A DNA stretch of 64,000 nucleotides from an uncultured Oscillospiraceae bacterium (GTDB lineage: Bacteria; Bacillota; Clostridia; Oscillospirales; Ruminococcaceae): positions 3,825 through 67,824 of the forward strand of contig UQMF01000013.1 in assembly GCA_900542145.1 (NCBI GenBank), in the 5' to 3' direction. Below, piece after piece: positions 33,618 through 42,531 of the stretch. The stretch's first letter is position 1; every line of letters begins with the position of its first letter. Made by a program: the position numbers and the translations under genes. The notes beneath the pieces were generated by a model. That model was not told the origin of the DNA. It worked only from the letters and a program-made list of their open reading frames with translations, and ran no database searches.

Positions 33618-34916
33618 TCAATTCTTAGCTGCCTTTTTTGCAGGCTTCTTTTTTCTGTCGTGCTCAATGACCGGTTCTCCGGTGCCGTTCACGCAGTCAG
33701 CGGTGATCGTGATCTTGCTGATCGTTTCATCACTCGGCGCGGTGAACATGATATCGCGCAGCGTTGCCTCAACAATGGAGCGCAGTCCTCTTGCGCCGGT
33801 GTTGCGCTCGATGGACTTCTTCGCGATTGCCCTCATCGCGTCGTTCTCAAACTCAAGGTCGATTCCATCGGCATTGAACAGATACTTGTACTGCTTGATG
33901 AGCGCGTTCTTCGGCTCGTCAAGGATCCGCACGAGAGCGTCCTCGTCCAGCGCGTCAAGCACGGTAACTACCGGCAGACGGCCGATAAGTTCGGGGATTA
34001 TACCGAACTTCACGAGATCCTCCTGGCTGACCTGGTGCAGTATCTTGTAGCTTTCCTTCTCCTTCTTGGAAGCCACGTCTGCGCCGAATCCCATCGCAGA
34101 ACTGGATACTCTGGAGGCGATCATCTTCTCAAGTCCCTCGAATGCACCGCCGCAGATGAACAGTATATTCTTGGTATTGATCTGAATGAACTCCTGGTGG
34201 GGGTGCTTGCGTCCGCCCTGGGGAGGTACATTGGAGATAGTGCCCTCCACGATCTTCAGCAGCGCCTGCTGAACACCCTCGCCGCTTACGTCACGGGTGA
34301 TGGAGGTGTTCTCGCTGCGGCGGGAGATCTTGTCTATCTCGTCGATGTATATGATTCCACGCTCCGCCGCCTCAATGTCGTAGTCCGCAGCCTGGATAAG
34401 TCTGAGCAGTACGTTCTCAACGTCCTCGCCGACGTAGCCTGCCTGGGTGAGCGTCGTAGCGTCCGCAATGGCGAACGGCACATTCAGCAGCTTCGCCAGG
34501 GACTGTGCCAGCATGGTCTTACCAACGCCGGTAGGTCCGAGAAGAAGTACGTTACTCTTCTGAAGTTCCACCTCGTCGTCGGATTCCTCATCGTTAAGGA
34601 ATGTACGCTTGTAGTGGTTGTAAACGGACACGCTGAGGATCTTCTTAGCCTCCTCCTGTCCGATGATGTACTGGTCAAGATACTTCTTGATATCCTCCGG
34701 CTTCATAAGCTCGCTGCCGTCAGAAATGAACTCGGAATCCCTGGGTGCCGTTGCAGGCTTCCCCATTCTTCCGGGCTTGATGTCGCCGCTTTCGACCAGC
34801 ATGTTGTAAGAAGCAAGAATACACTCGTTGCATATAACGGAATTCTCGCCGTTTCCTCCGTAAAGAATGCGCCTTACCTGGTTCTCATTCTTTCCGCAAA
34901 AGGAGCAAACCATCAT
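33618..34916 (-). CDS. clpX: ATP-dependent Clp protease ATP-binding subunit ClpX
   Basis: ClpX unfolds substrates for ClpP. The 432 residues start with the C4 zinc-binding domain (CSFCGKNENQVRRILYGGNGENSVICNECI), then the AAA+ module with Walker A GPTGVGKTMLAQSLA, Walker B IIYIDEIDKIS and the ISSMLGF-type region. The tail is Lys/Ala-rich (DRKKKPAKKAAKN). It lies downstream of tig and clpP, the conserved tig-clpP-clpX order, and ends at its own terminator. Confidence 0.97.
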   Translation of the reverse strand: MMVCSFCGKNENQVRRILYGGNGENSVICNECILASYNMLVESGDIKPGRMGKPATAPRDSEFISDGSELMKPEDIKKYLDQYIIGQEEAKKILSVSVYNHYKRTFLNDEESDDEVELQKSNVLLLGPTGVGKTMLAQSLAKLLNVPFAIADATTLTQAGYVGEDVENVLLRLIQAADYDIEAAERGIIYIDEIDKISRRSENTSITRDVSGEGVQQALLKIVEGTISNVPPQGGRKHPHQEFIQINTKNILFICGGAFEGLEKMIASRVSSSAMGFGADVASKKEKESYKILHQVSQEDLVKFGIIPELIGRLPVVTVLDALDEDALVRILDEPKNALIKQYKYLFNADGIDLEFENDAMRAIAKKSIERNTGARGLRSIVEATLRDIMFTAPSDETISKITITADCVNGTGEPVIEHDRKKKPAKKAAKN

Positions 34917-34986
34917 AATTATGTGTTCCTCTCAAAAACAACGAAGCGACCGGAAAGCAGACGCTCTCCGGCGCTCACATGATTTT

Positions 34987-35589
34987 TTACTTGATATCAG
35001 CCCTGCTGCTGTATACCTTGTCGATCAGACCGTACTCCAGCGCTTCCTCGGCGGACATGAAGTTGTCACGCTCAGTGTCGCGGCAGATATCCTCATAGGG
35101 CTTGCCGGTATTCGCGCTGAGGATCTTGTTCAGACGCTCCTTGGTGCGCTGAAGATAATTGGAGTGGATCATGATGTCAGTGACCTGACCGGAAAGACCG
35201 CTGCCGGAAATGAGCGGCTGGTGGATCATGATCTCGCTGTTCGGCAGGGCAATACGCTTGCCCTTGGCTCCGGAGGAAAGCAGGAACGCTCCCATGGAAG
35301 CCGCCATGCCGGTGCAGATGGTGGACACGTCGCACTTGATATACTGCATTGTGTCGTAGATCGCCATTCCGTCAGATACAGAACCTCCCGGGCTGTTGAT
35401 ATAAAGGTAGATATCCTTATCAGGATCCTGCCCCTCAAGGTAGAGGAGCTGAGCGACTACAACGCTTGCAGTCGCGGAATTCACCTGATCGTGCAGGAGA
35501 ATGATCCTGTCATTGAGCAGGCGGGAAAAAATGTCGTAGGAGCGCTCGCCGTGATTGCTCTGCTCTACTACATAAGGAATATAAGCCAT
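34987..35589 (-). CDS. clpP: ATP-dependent Clp protease proteolytic subunit ClpP
   Basis: ClpP forms the serine-protease tetradecamer. The 200 residues contain the catalytic Ser in GMAASMGAFLLSSG, the His in MIHQPL and the Asp in CRDTERDNFMS. The substrate-binding strand is INSPGGSV. It sits 70 bp upstream of clpX and 123 bp after tig. Confidence 0.98.
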   Translation of the reverse strand: MAYIPYVVEQSNHGERSYDIFSRLLNDRIILLHDQVNSATASVVVAQLLYLEGQDPDKDIYLYINSPGGSVSDGMAIYDTMQYIKCDVSTICTGMAASMGAFLLSSGAKGKRIALPNSEIMIHQPLISGSGLSGQVTDIMIHSNYLQRTKERLNKILSANTGKPYEDICRDTERDNFMSAEEALEYGLIDKVYSSRADIK

Positions 35590-35712
35590 AGTACTCCCTT
35601 CTCCGCAAAAGCGGCTGCCGTGACCGGCATATGATGTTATACGCTGCCGGAAACCGCAAGTCCAAAAGGCACATTGCAGCCCCGGCTTTCACCGGAGCCG
35701 CATATTATGAAC

Positions 35713-36996
35713 TTATTCAGTAACTTCCTCGATCTTAGCGGAATCGCGAACCAGATCAAGAGCCTTCTCGATTCTGAGGTCGTTCTTTACAGCCTCAGCC
35801 GGAACAGCAGCCTTGACCTTCTCAACGTCCATCTTGTACTGCTCAGCCATGTCAGCGTATTCCTTCTCGAGATCTTCGTCGGAAACGGTGATGTTCTCAA
35901 GCTCAGCGATCTTCTCAAGAGCAAGGCGCAGATCAACCTGGCGCTTGGCAACCTCGGTGAAGTTAGCTCTAAACTGATCCATGGTAGCACCGGTGTACTT
36001 GAGGTAGTCCTCAACGCGGATACGGTTTCTTGCGCTCCACTCGCGAACAATGTCGTCGATACGGCGCTGGTACATTACCTGAGGAACCTCAGCGGTCATC
36101 TTGGAGATAACAGCGTCAACCAGTGCGTTGTCGAGGTTTGTGGAAGCCTCGTCAGCGGCAGCCTTCTCCAGCTTGGACTTGATGTCAGCCTTGTACTCGT
36201 CGAGGGTGTCGAACTCGCTGACGTCCTTTACGAACTCGTCGTCAACATCAGGAAGCTCCTTGCCCTTCAGCTCGTGCAGCTTGCACTTGAATACAGCAGG
36301 CTTGCCAGCGAGGTTCTCAGCCTGGTAGTGCTCGGGGAATGTAACGTTTACGTCGAACTCCTCACCGATGCTCTTTCCAACGATCTGATCCTCGAAGCCG
36401 GGGATAAAGGAACCGGAACCCAGCTCCAGGGGGAACTTCTCGCCCTTGCCGCCCTCGAAAGCAACGCCGTCCAGGAATCCCTCGAAGTCGATAACTGCGG
36501 TATCGCCATTCTGTGCAGCTCTGTCCTCAACGGAGATGCTTCTTGCATTTCTGTTGCGAACCTTTTCGATCTCTGCGTCAACAGCAGCGTCATCTACATT
36601 CTTGGTTGTTTTCTTAACTTCTAATCCCTTGTAGTCAGAAATTTCTACAACAGGCTTTGTGATCAGGTCAGCCTTGAACTTAACACCAGTTTCCTTATTT
36701 ACGTCAACGACCTCGGTGTTCTCAACGTCAACAACGTCAAGACCGGACTTTTCAACAACTGCGGCAATATTCTGGTTGTACAGGCTGTTTACAGCGTCCT
36801 CGAAGAAAACGCCCTCGCCGTACTGAGCCTCGATCACCTTGCGAGGAGCCTTGCCCTTGCGGAAGCCGGGAACAGAGATGTTCTTCTTTCTCTTGTTGTA
36901 AGCCGCAGCAATTGCGTTTTCAAACTCCTCTGCGCTGAAAGCGAACTCGATCGCTGTAGTATTTGTAGCTGTGTTGTTCTGGGAAATGATCTCCAT
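35713..36996 (-). CDS. tig: Trigger factor, ribosome-associated chaperone
   Basis: Trigger factor binds nascent chains at the ribosome exit. The 427 residues have the ribosome-binding signature around GFRKGKAPRKVIE (about residue 43), an FKBP prolyl isomerase domain (DTAVIDFEGFLDGVAFEGG...ELGSGSFIPGFEDQIVG), and a helical C-terminal chaperone domain. GGAAGGAA precedes the ATG. It is first in the tig-clpP-clpX group. Confidence 0.97.
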   Translation of the reverse strand: MEIISQNNTATNTTAIEFAFSAEEFENAIAAAYNKRKKNISVPGFRKGKAPRKVIEAQYGEGVFFEDAVNSLYNQNIAAVVEKSGLDVVDVENTEVVDVNKETGVKFKADLITKPVVEISDYKGLEVKKTTKNVDDAAVDAEIEKVRNRNARSISVEDRAAQNGDTAVIDFEGFLDGVAFEGGKGEKFPLELGSGSFIPGFEDQIVGKSIGEEFDVNVTFPEHYQAENLAGKPAVFKCKLHELKGKELPDVDDEFVKDVSEFDTLDEYKADIKSKLEKAAADEASTNLDNALVDAVISKMTAEVPQVMYQRRIDDIVREWSARNRIRVEDYLKYTGATMDQFRANFTEVAKRQVDLRLALEKIAELENITVSDEDLEKEYADMAEQYKMDVEKVKAAVPAEAVKNDLRIEKALDLVRDSAKIEEVTE

Positions 36997-37041
36997 GATA
37001 TTATTCCTTCCTTGCCCGTGGGCAATTTTATTATTTACTTT

Positions 37042-37743
37042 TTAAAGCCGCGCCGAAGACTCGACCAGCACCGGGTCAAACCCTACTCCGTCAGCGGACA
37101 CGAGCCGGTATTCTATACCGTTCTTCTCGCCGTTAAGGGCGCCCCTGATGCTTCCTCCGTGCAGGTGCGCATAATAGCACCGCTTCACGCCGTAGCGCTG
37201 AAGCACATCGGTCAGGTAGACGTTCTCTTCCGCACGGTAGATCGGCGGATAATGTATAAACGCGATCAGCTCGCCGCCAAGCTTCACGCCTTCTTTAAGT
37301 GAAGCCTCCAGCCTGCCTGCCTCGCGCAGCAGTACCTTCTGGTCGGGAGCCTCGCCGTTTTCGCGTATCCAGCCGCGAGTGCCGCAGATGGACATTCCAT
37401 CGACCAGGAACGCGTTATTGAACAGGAAGCTTATCTTGTCGAACCTGTTTGCCTTGACAAAGGAATTAAGCTTGTTCATCGTGGACCACCACAGATCGTG
37501 GTTTCCCTTGACGAATATCTTGTTTCCTTTCAGCCTTGAATTGATGTACTCCAGGTCCTTCTGGCTCTCTTCCAATCTGAGCGCCCAGGAATGGTCGCCC
37601 AGCAGAACCACCGTATCATCGTCGGTGATCTTGCCGTTCCAGTTTGTTTCGAGCCTTTCAAGGTAGTTGCTCCACCCTGCGAAGATATCCATGGGCTTAT
37701 CGCAGCCCAATGAAAGATGAAGGTCGCCGATCGTGTAAAGCAA
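37042..37743 (-). CDS. Calcineurin-like metallophosphoesterase
   Basis: The 233 residues show the family's metal ligands in order: GDLHLS, LGDHSWAL, GNHDLWW, FIHYPP and AHLHGGS. This subgroup (YmdB-unrelated, single-domain) has no assigned substrate. It lies 21 bases after thrC and 45 bases before tig, so it is probably cotranscribed with one or both. Confidence 0.9.
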   Translation of the reverse strand: MLYTIGDLHLSLGCDKPMDIFAGWSNYLERLETNWNGKITDDDTVVLLGDHSWALRLEESQKDLEYINSRLKGNKIFVKGNHDLWWSTMNKLNSFVKANRFDKISFLFNNAFLVDGMSICGTRGWIRENGEAPDQKVLLREAGRLEASLKEGVKLGGELIAFIHYPPIYRAEENVYLTDVLQRYGVKRCYYAHLHGGSIRGALNGEKNGIEYRLVSADGVGFDPVLVESSARL

Positions 37744-37764
37744 TGTCAGCCTCCCAGCTAATTA

Positions 37765-39255
37765 TCAGGACTTGAGGAACTTGCAGACTACCTCGGGCAT
37801 CTCCTGCTTCTCAACAGAACCCGTGAAGCGGATCTCCTTGTTCTTGGTCGCAGCGAGGGGAGCAGGCATCTTTGTGCCGGTCTTAGCCTCCAGCTCAGCG
37901 ATGTTCTGCCACTCGTCCTCGGAAACAGTACCGCCGACAGCCTCGTAAACAGCGCCGCTGAACTTGTACGGGTTAGCTGTGGAAGCGATAACGGTCTTGG
38001 TATTGTCGCCGGTTGCCTTCTTATAATCCTCGTATACCTTTACTGCAACGGCAGTGTGGGTATCGAGCAGGTAGTTGTAGTTCTCGAATGTGGACTTGAT
38101 CTCAGCCTTTGTTTCATCGTCGTTGCAGCAACCAGCCCAGAAGAGTTCGCTGATCTTAGCCTTGACGTCGGCGGAGATCTCATACTTACCCTCGGACTTA
38201 AGCTTGCCGAACCAGTCGTTGATGACTGCGTCGTTCTCACCAGTGAGGTGATACAGCAGACGCTCCAGATTGGAGGAGATGAGGATATCCATAGACGGCG
38301 AAACGGTGGTGAAGAACTTTCTGTTCCTGTCGTAAACGCCGGTGTTGATGAAGTCAGTCAGCACGTTGTTGCTGTTGGAAGCGCAGATGAGCTTGTTTAC
38401 CGGAATACCCATCAGCTTAGCGTAGTAAGCAGCGAGGATATTGCCGAAGTTACCTGTCGGAACAACGATATTGATCTTCTCACCGAACTCGATCTCCTTA
38501 TTCTTGAGGAGCTCAGCGTAGGTGGAAACGTAGTATACGATCTGCGGTGCCAGTCTGCCCCAGTTAATGGAGTTAGCGCTGGACAGCAGTATATTGTTCT
38601 TAGCAAGTCTGTCTGCGATCGCCTTGTCAATGAAGATAGCCTTCACGCCGTTCTGGCAGTCGTCGAAGTTGCCCTTTACAGCGCATACATTGACGTTCTT
38701 GCCCTCCTGGGTAGTCATCTGGCGCTTCTGCATCTTGCTCACGCCGTCCTCGGGATAGAAAACAGCGATGCTTGTGCCGTCAACGTCCTTGAATCCCTCG
38801 AGCGCTGCCTTACCGGTATCGCCGGAAGTAGCCACCAGGATAGCGATATGCTTGCCGTCAACGGTCTTCTTTGCAGATGTGGTCAGCAGATACGGCAGGA
38901 TCTGGAGCGCCATATCCTTGAAAGCGCAGGTCGGACCGTGCCACAGCTCCAGCACATATGTACCGGGAATGAGCTTTGCCAGCTCAGCGATATTGTTGCT
39001 GTCGAAGTTCCTGTCGTTATAGGCAGAATCAACACAGTGACGGATCTCGTCAGGAGTGAAGTCTGTCAGCAGACGGCTGAATACCTCGAACGCCCTGTCG
39101 GCATAGCTCTTGTCGCACAGTGCAAGGATATCCTCCTTGCTGAGCTGAGGAATGCTCTCGGGAACGTACAGACCGCCCTCGTCGGAAAGTCCCTTTGTGA
39201 TAGCGTGTGCGCTGGTCACCTTGAGGGAAGAATTTCTCGTGCTTCTGTAATTCAT
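37765..39255 (-). CDS. thrC: Threonine synthase
   Basis: This PLP enzyme converts O-phosphohomoserine to threonine. The 496 residues match the long clostridial/fungal-type class. The PLP lysine is in WHGPTCAFKDMALQ and the phosphate loop in VATSGDTGKAALEGF. AAAGGACG precedes ATG 39255 (MNYRSTRNSS); a longer frame upstream has no ribosome site. No other threonine genes are nearby. Confidence 0.95.
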   Translation of the reverse strand: MNYRSTRNSSLKVTSAHAITKGLSDEGGLYVPESIPQLSKEDILALCDKSYADRAFEVFSRLLTDFTPDEIRHCVDSAYNDRNFDSNNIAELAKLIPGTYVLELWHGPTCAFKDMALQILPYLLTTSAKKTVDGKHIAILVATSGDTGKAALEGFKDVDGTSIAVFYPEDGVSKMQKRQMTTQEGKNVNVCAVKGNFDDCQNGVKAIFIDKAIADRLAKNNILLSSANSINWGRLAPQIVYYVSTYAELLKNKEIEFGEKINIVVPTGNFGNILAAYYAKLMGIPVNKLICASNSNNVLTDFINTGVYDRNRKFFTTVSPSMDILISSNLERLLYHLTGENDAVINDWFGKLKSEGKYEISADVKAKISELFWAGCCNDDETKAEIKSTFENYNYLLDTHTAVAVKVYEDYKKATGDNTKTVIASTANPYKFSGAVYEAVGGTVSEDEWQNIAELEAKTGTKMPAPLAATKNKEIRFTGSVEKQEMPEVVCKFLKS

Positions 39256-39311
39256 GTTTATCGTCCTTTCATAGACTTTAATGCGCCGCCGCAGCAGTGC
39301 CGTATCAACAC

Positions 39312-39695
39312 TCAGTTGATCGTATATACGCCATCCGCAGTGAACGCGTCCTCGAAGATCTGTATCGAAACTACTCCCGGGACGCACCCTGCCAGCGTGA
39401 CCTCGGCGATATCGTACCTCGGCTGAAGTCCGGTATCATTGTCGGAAAGCCACAGATCAGCGGTGCGGATTATCTTCGCCTGCTTGCGGAAATCCACCGC
39501 CTCCAGCCCGGAAACCAGGCTGCCGCGCTTTCTCGCCTTAACCTCGGTGAAAACCACGAATCTGCCGCATTTCGAGATTATGTCGATCTCGCCGCACCGC
39601 CTGTGGTAATTTCTCGCGATTATCTCATGACCGCGCTGTTCAAGCAGCGTGCAGACGGCGTCCTCGCCGAGCCTGCCCTTTTCCAGCTTATCCAT
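39312..39695 (-). CDS. yraN: YraN/UPF0102 family putative endonuclease
   Basis: The 127 residues carry the PD-(D/E)XK-like core: RLGEDAVCTLLEQRGHEIIARNYHRRCGEIDII with E/D ligands, then FTEVKARK. Family members sit next to rnhB across bacteria, as here; their exact substrate is unsettled. The ATG overlaps the rnhB stop by eight bases. Confidence 0.9.
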   Translation of the reverse strand: MDKLEKGRLGEDAVCTLLEQRGHEIIARNYHRRCGEIDIISKCGRFVVFTEVKARKRGSLVSGLEAVDFRKQAKIIRTADLWLSDNDTGLQPRYDIAEVTLAGCVPGVVSIQIFEDAFTADGVYTIN

Positions 39696-40374
39696 GAGCC
39701 GCCTTCTTCTCAAAATATTTCTTGAAAAAGGACTTCCTGTGTATAGCACACAGACCGAATTCGTCCACCGCAGCGTAATGCGCCCTGGTGCCGTAGCCCT
39801 TGTGCTTGTCGAAGCCGTACTGCGGATATTCCTCCGCCATCTGCTTCATATATCTGTCCCTTGACACCTTCGCCAATATGGAAGCCGCCGCAATGCTCGC
39901 GGATTTTGCATCGCCCTTTATAACGTACTTCATCTCGGCGTCCAGCTGTGGAAGCTGGTTTCCGTCCACCAGGACGATCCCTGCCTGCATTCCCAGCCCG
40001 TTATAAGCTCTCTGCATTGCAAGGAAATCCGCCTGGAGGATATTCAGCTGCTCGATCTCGTCAACGCTCGCGCTGGCTATGCAGTATGCCTTCGCCTTTG
40101 CGCAGATCTCATCAAAAAGCGCTTCGCGCTTCTTTTCGGTGAGCTTCTTGCTGTCGTTGATCCCTTCGATAACAGTGCCCTCGTCAAAGATCACCGCCGC
40201 CGCGAATACATCGCCTGCAAGCGGTCCCCTGCCTGCCTCGTCTATTCCGCAGACAACGCCGCACTCGGCACGGAATCCGCTGTCAAAAGCGAACAGGTCG
40301 GGTTCTTCCTCACTCATCAGAGTGAGCTGCACCGGCTCATCTGCCAGGCTTTTCGAGGGTGATCCTGCCAATTT
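39688..40374 (-). CDS. rnhB: Ribonuclease HII
   Basis: RNase HII cuts RNA in RNA:DNA hybrids, including single ribonucleotides. The catalytic acids lie in GIDEAGRGPLAGD and VDGNQ, with SIAAASILAKVSRDRYM and the C-terminal GYGTRAHYAAVDEFG region. The start is ambiguous. TTG 40374 has AGAGGTGG five bases upstream and is my choice; ATG 40392 lacks a ribosome site and ATG 40317 is closer to the usual family start. The gene overlaps rbgA. Confidence 0.93.
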   Translation of the reverse strand, partial: KLAGSPSKSLADEPVQLTLMSEEEPDLFAFDSGFRAECGVVCGIDEAGRGPLAGDVFAAAVIFDEGTVIEGINDSKKLTEKKREALFDEICAKAKAYCIASASVDEIEQLNILQADFLAMQRAYNGLGMQAGIVLVDGNQLPQLDAEMKYVIKGDAKSASIAAASILAKVSRDRYMKQMAEEYPQYGFDKHKGYGTRAHYAAVDEFGLCAIHRKSFFKKYFEKKAAHG

Positions 40375-41191
40375 TTCCACCTCTGTATTCATCAAGGAGC
40401 GCCGCCGCTGCACGTTCCGCATCCGGCTCGCCGCCGGATACCAGCATTCCGCGTGATTTCGCGATATCTCTGAGGATATCCTCATCACCGGTCAGCTTGT
40501 AGCGCGCGTTCAGAAGATCCGGATACTGTTCCTTCAGAACCGCACCCAGCGCCCTTGCCAGCGCCTCGGTGTCCATGACATCATCTTTTATCGCCCCGGT
40601 GAATGCAAGCCGCTGTGCCGCCAGCTGGTCGTCGAATTTCGGCCAGAGGATTCCCGGCATGTCGAGTAATTCCACGTCCTTGTCAATGGAAACCCACTGC
40701 TTTCCGCGAGTCACTCCAGGCTTGTCGCCCACCTTGGTTTTCTTGGTTTTCGCCATTCTGTTGATGAACGAACTCTTGCCCACGTTCGGGATTCCCACGA
40801 CCATAAGCCGCAGCGCCTTGCCTATCATTCCGCGCTTTTTACGGCGCTCGATAAGTTCAGCGAGCAGTCGCTTGACCTCCGGCAGGAACGCGTTGAGTCC
40901 CTTACCGCTGCGACAATCGCAGGTCAGCACGCGAATGCCCTTTTTCTCGTAGTACTGCTTCCATGCCCTGGTAGCAGCCTCGTCCGCGTAGTCACATTTG
41001 TTCATCAGAATAATGCGGGGCTTATCCTTGACCAGCTCGTCCAGGATCGGATTTCTGCTGCTCTCGGGTATTCTTGCGTCAGTGATCTCCACAACGGCAT
41101 CGACCATCTTCAGGTCAGCTTCGATAAGCCGCCTGGTCTTGGTCATATGCCCGGGGAACCACTGGATATTTCCTACATCATTCATAGCCAT
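40337..41191 (-). CDS. rbgA: Ribosome biogenesis GTPase RbgA/YlqF
   Basis: RbgA is a circularly permuted GTPase needed for late 50S assembly. The 284 residues show the permuted order G4 (MNKCDYAD), G5, then G1 (GIPNVGKSSFIN), G2/G3 (KPGVTRGKQW; LLDMPGILWPK) and a C-terminal ANTAR-like RNA-binding helix bundle. The start overlaps the lepB stop by a few bases. The order rplS-lepB-rbgA-rnhB-yraN is conserved in Clostridia. Confidence 0.96.
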   Translation of the reverse strand: MAMNDVGNIQWFPGHMTKTRRLIEADLKMVDAVVEITDARIPESSRNPILDELVKDKPRIILMNKCDYADEAATRAWKQYYEKKGIRVLTCDCRSGKGLNAFLPEVKRLLAELIERRKKRGMIGKALRLMVVGIPNVGKSSFINRMAKTKKTKVGDKPGVTRGKQWVSIDKDVELLDMPGILWPKFDDQLAAQRLAFTGAIKDDVMDTEALARALGAVLKEQYPDLLNARYKLTGDEDILRDIAKSRGMLVSGGEPDAERAAAALLDEYRGGKIGRITLEKPGR

Positions 41192-41880
41192 TTTATCTGA
41201 TCTATCGGGAACAGGCGCACGAATGCCCTGCCCATAATAAGGTCTGTGTCAACATCGCCCACCAGCAGACTGCGGCTGTCAAGGGAGTGGTTTCTGTTAT
41301 CGCCCATCACGAACACGCAGTTCTCAGGCACGGTGTGCTCCTCGCCGGAATGGCGGTCAAGCTTTGTCACCGTGGGGGCTGCGATGTAGTCCTCCTCAAG
41401 AAGCTCGAAATCGCTTTCGCCTGCCTTCTTTAGGTAGACCTTACCCTCCTCGAAGTCGAACTTTATGGTATCTCCAGCCAGTGCGATCACACGCTTGATG
41501 ATAGGCTCGCCGTACTTTCCGGTGACCTGATTCGGGATCCTGTCAGCCTGGAGCACAACGATGTCGCCTCTCGACGGCGTGTAGAAGAAGTTGGTGGAAA
41601 TCACCCTGTCCTTATCCTGGAGAGTGTTGTTCATGGAGCTGCCGTCAACAGTGATGGAACGGAACACGAACAGATTGAGCAGAAGCATTACCAGCACTGC
41701 GTATACCAGGCTGCTCGCCCATTCAAGGGCGTTGGCAAACGGCTTGTAAGTCGCCTTTTCGATGTCAGAGGCAGCCTCAGCTGCCTTTTCTATCAGAGGG
41801 CGGTGGTCAGCCTGCTGATTGCTCTCTGTCTCCGGCGTTTCAGCGCCGGACTTCTCTTCCAGATTCTCGTTCTCAGACAT
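41182..41880 (-). CDS. lepB: Signal peptidase I
   Basis: LepB cleaves signal peptides on the outer face of the membrane. The 232 residues have an acidic cytosolic N terminus, one membrane helix (about 55-75, SLVYAVLVMLLLNLFVF), the catalytic Ser in VDGSSMNNTL and the Lys in PIIKRVIALAGD, and the box GDNRNHSLDSR. It sits between rplS and rbgA. Confidence 0.95.
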   Translation of the reverse strand: MSENENLEEKSGAETPETESNQQADHRPLIEKAAEAASDIEKATYKPFANALEWASSLVYAVLVMLLLNLFVFRSITVDGSSMNNTLQDKDRVISTNFFYTPSRGDIVVLQADRIPNQVTGKYGEPIIKRVIALAGDTIKFDFEEGKVYLKKAGESDFELLEEDYIAAPTVTKLDRHSGEEHTVPENCVFVMGDNRNHSLDSRSLLVGDVDTDLIMGRAFVRLFPIDQIKWL

Positions 41881-41913
41881 TGCACATACTCTTTCTCAGC
41901 ATATCCACGCTAA

Positions 41914-41931
41914 GCCCCGCCGAAGCGGAGC
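41914..41931 (-). other. UUCG-capped hairpin between rplS and lepB
   Basis: On the minus strand GCTCCGC-TTCG-GCGGGGC is a very stable tetraloop hairpin with one G:U pair. No T run follows, so it may be a processing or stability element rather than a terminator. Confidence 0.5.
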
Positions 41932-41959
41932 GTTGCATGAATGGGGGATCAGGTTCGGT

Positions 41960-42301
41960 TTAAACCTTGGACTTAACCTTAGCAGCCTTACCAACTCTGT
42001 CGCGGAGGTAGTACAGCTTAGCTCTGCGAACCTTACCGTTTCTGATAACTTCTACCTTCTCAACTGTCGGAGAATGCAGCGGGAATACTCTCTCGATACC
42101 GCAACCGTGAGCTACACGTCTTACAGTGAAAGTTTCGTTGATGCCGCCGTGCTTCTTGGCGATAACGGTACCCTCAAAGATCTGGATACGGAACTTCTCG
42201 CCTTCCTTGATCTTAACGTGAACCTTTACAAGGTCACCGACCTCGACAACGGGAGCTTCAGCCTTCATGCTGCCCTGCTCAATGAGTTTTAATGCGTCCA
42301 T
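41960..42301 (-). CDS. rplS: 50S ribosomal protein L19
   Basis: The 113 residues are the expected length, with VEVGDLVKVHVKIKEGEKFRIQIFEGTVIAKKHGG and the RVAHGCGIERVFPLHSP region at the subunit interface. AGGAGGAAAA lies directly upstream of the ATG. It is the first gene of the lepB-rbgA-rnhB-yraN run. Confidence 0.98.
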   Translation of the reverse strand: MDALKLIEQGSMKAEAPVVEVGDLVKVHVKIKEGEKFRIQIFEGTVIAKKHGGINETFTVRRVAHGCGIERVFPLHSPTVEKVEVIRNGKVRRAKLYYLRDRVGKAAKVKSKV

Positions 42302-42470
42302 AATTTTCCTCCTGTTTTTTCGGATATTCTTGAGATCGACTTATTCGGGCGTAAACGCCGGGGTAAACCCCATAACAGCGGACTATCCGTTTTTAATGTT
42401 TGGCTTTCTGCCGCGCATTAACACACATTAACCTGCTGAAAGCAGACTAACGGATACTAAATGCTTTAAT
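42302..42470 (-). promoter_or_regulatory. Long structured leader of rplS
   Basis: About 165 nt lie between the start site and the ATG. Complementary blocks are visible, for example TATCCGTT early and AACGGATA later, and GGGGTTTACCCC near the ribosome site. Ribosomal protein leaders, including an L19 leader in Firmicutes, commonly mediate autoregulation; assignment here is inferred from position and structure. Confidence 0.5.
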
Positions 42471-42499
42471 ATTATAGCACCTTTCAGGAAAAAAATCAA
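42471..42499 (-). promoter_or_regulatory. Promoter of the rplS operon
   Basis: On the minus strand TTGATT (42499-42494), 17 bp, TATAAT (42476-42471). Confidence 0.8.
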
Positions 42500-42531
42500 G
42501 TGCTTTTCGCGTATTTTTCATACAAATCCCC

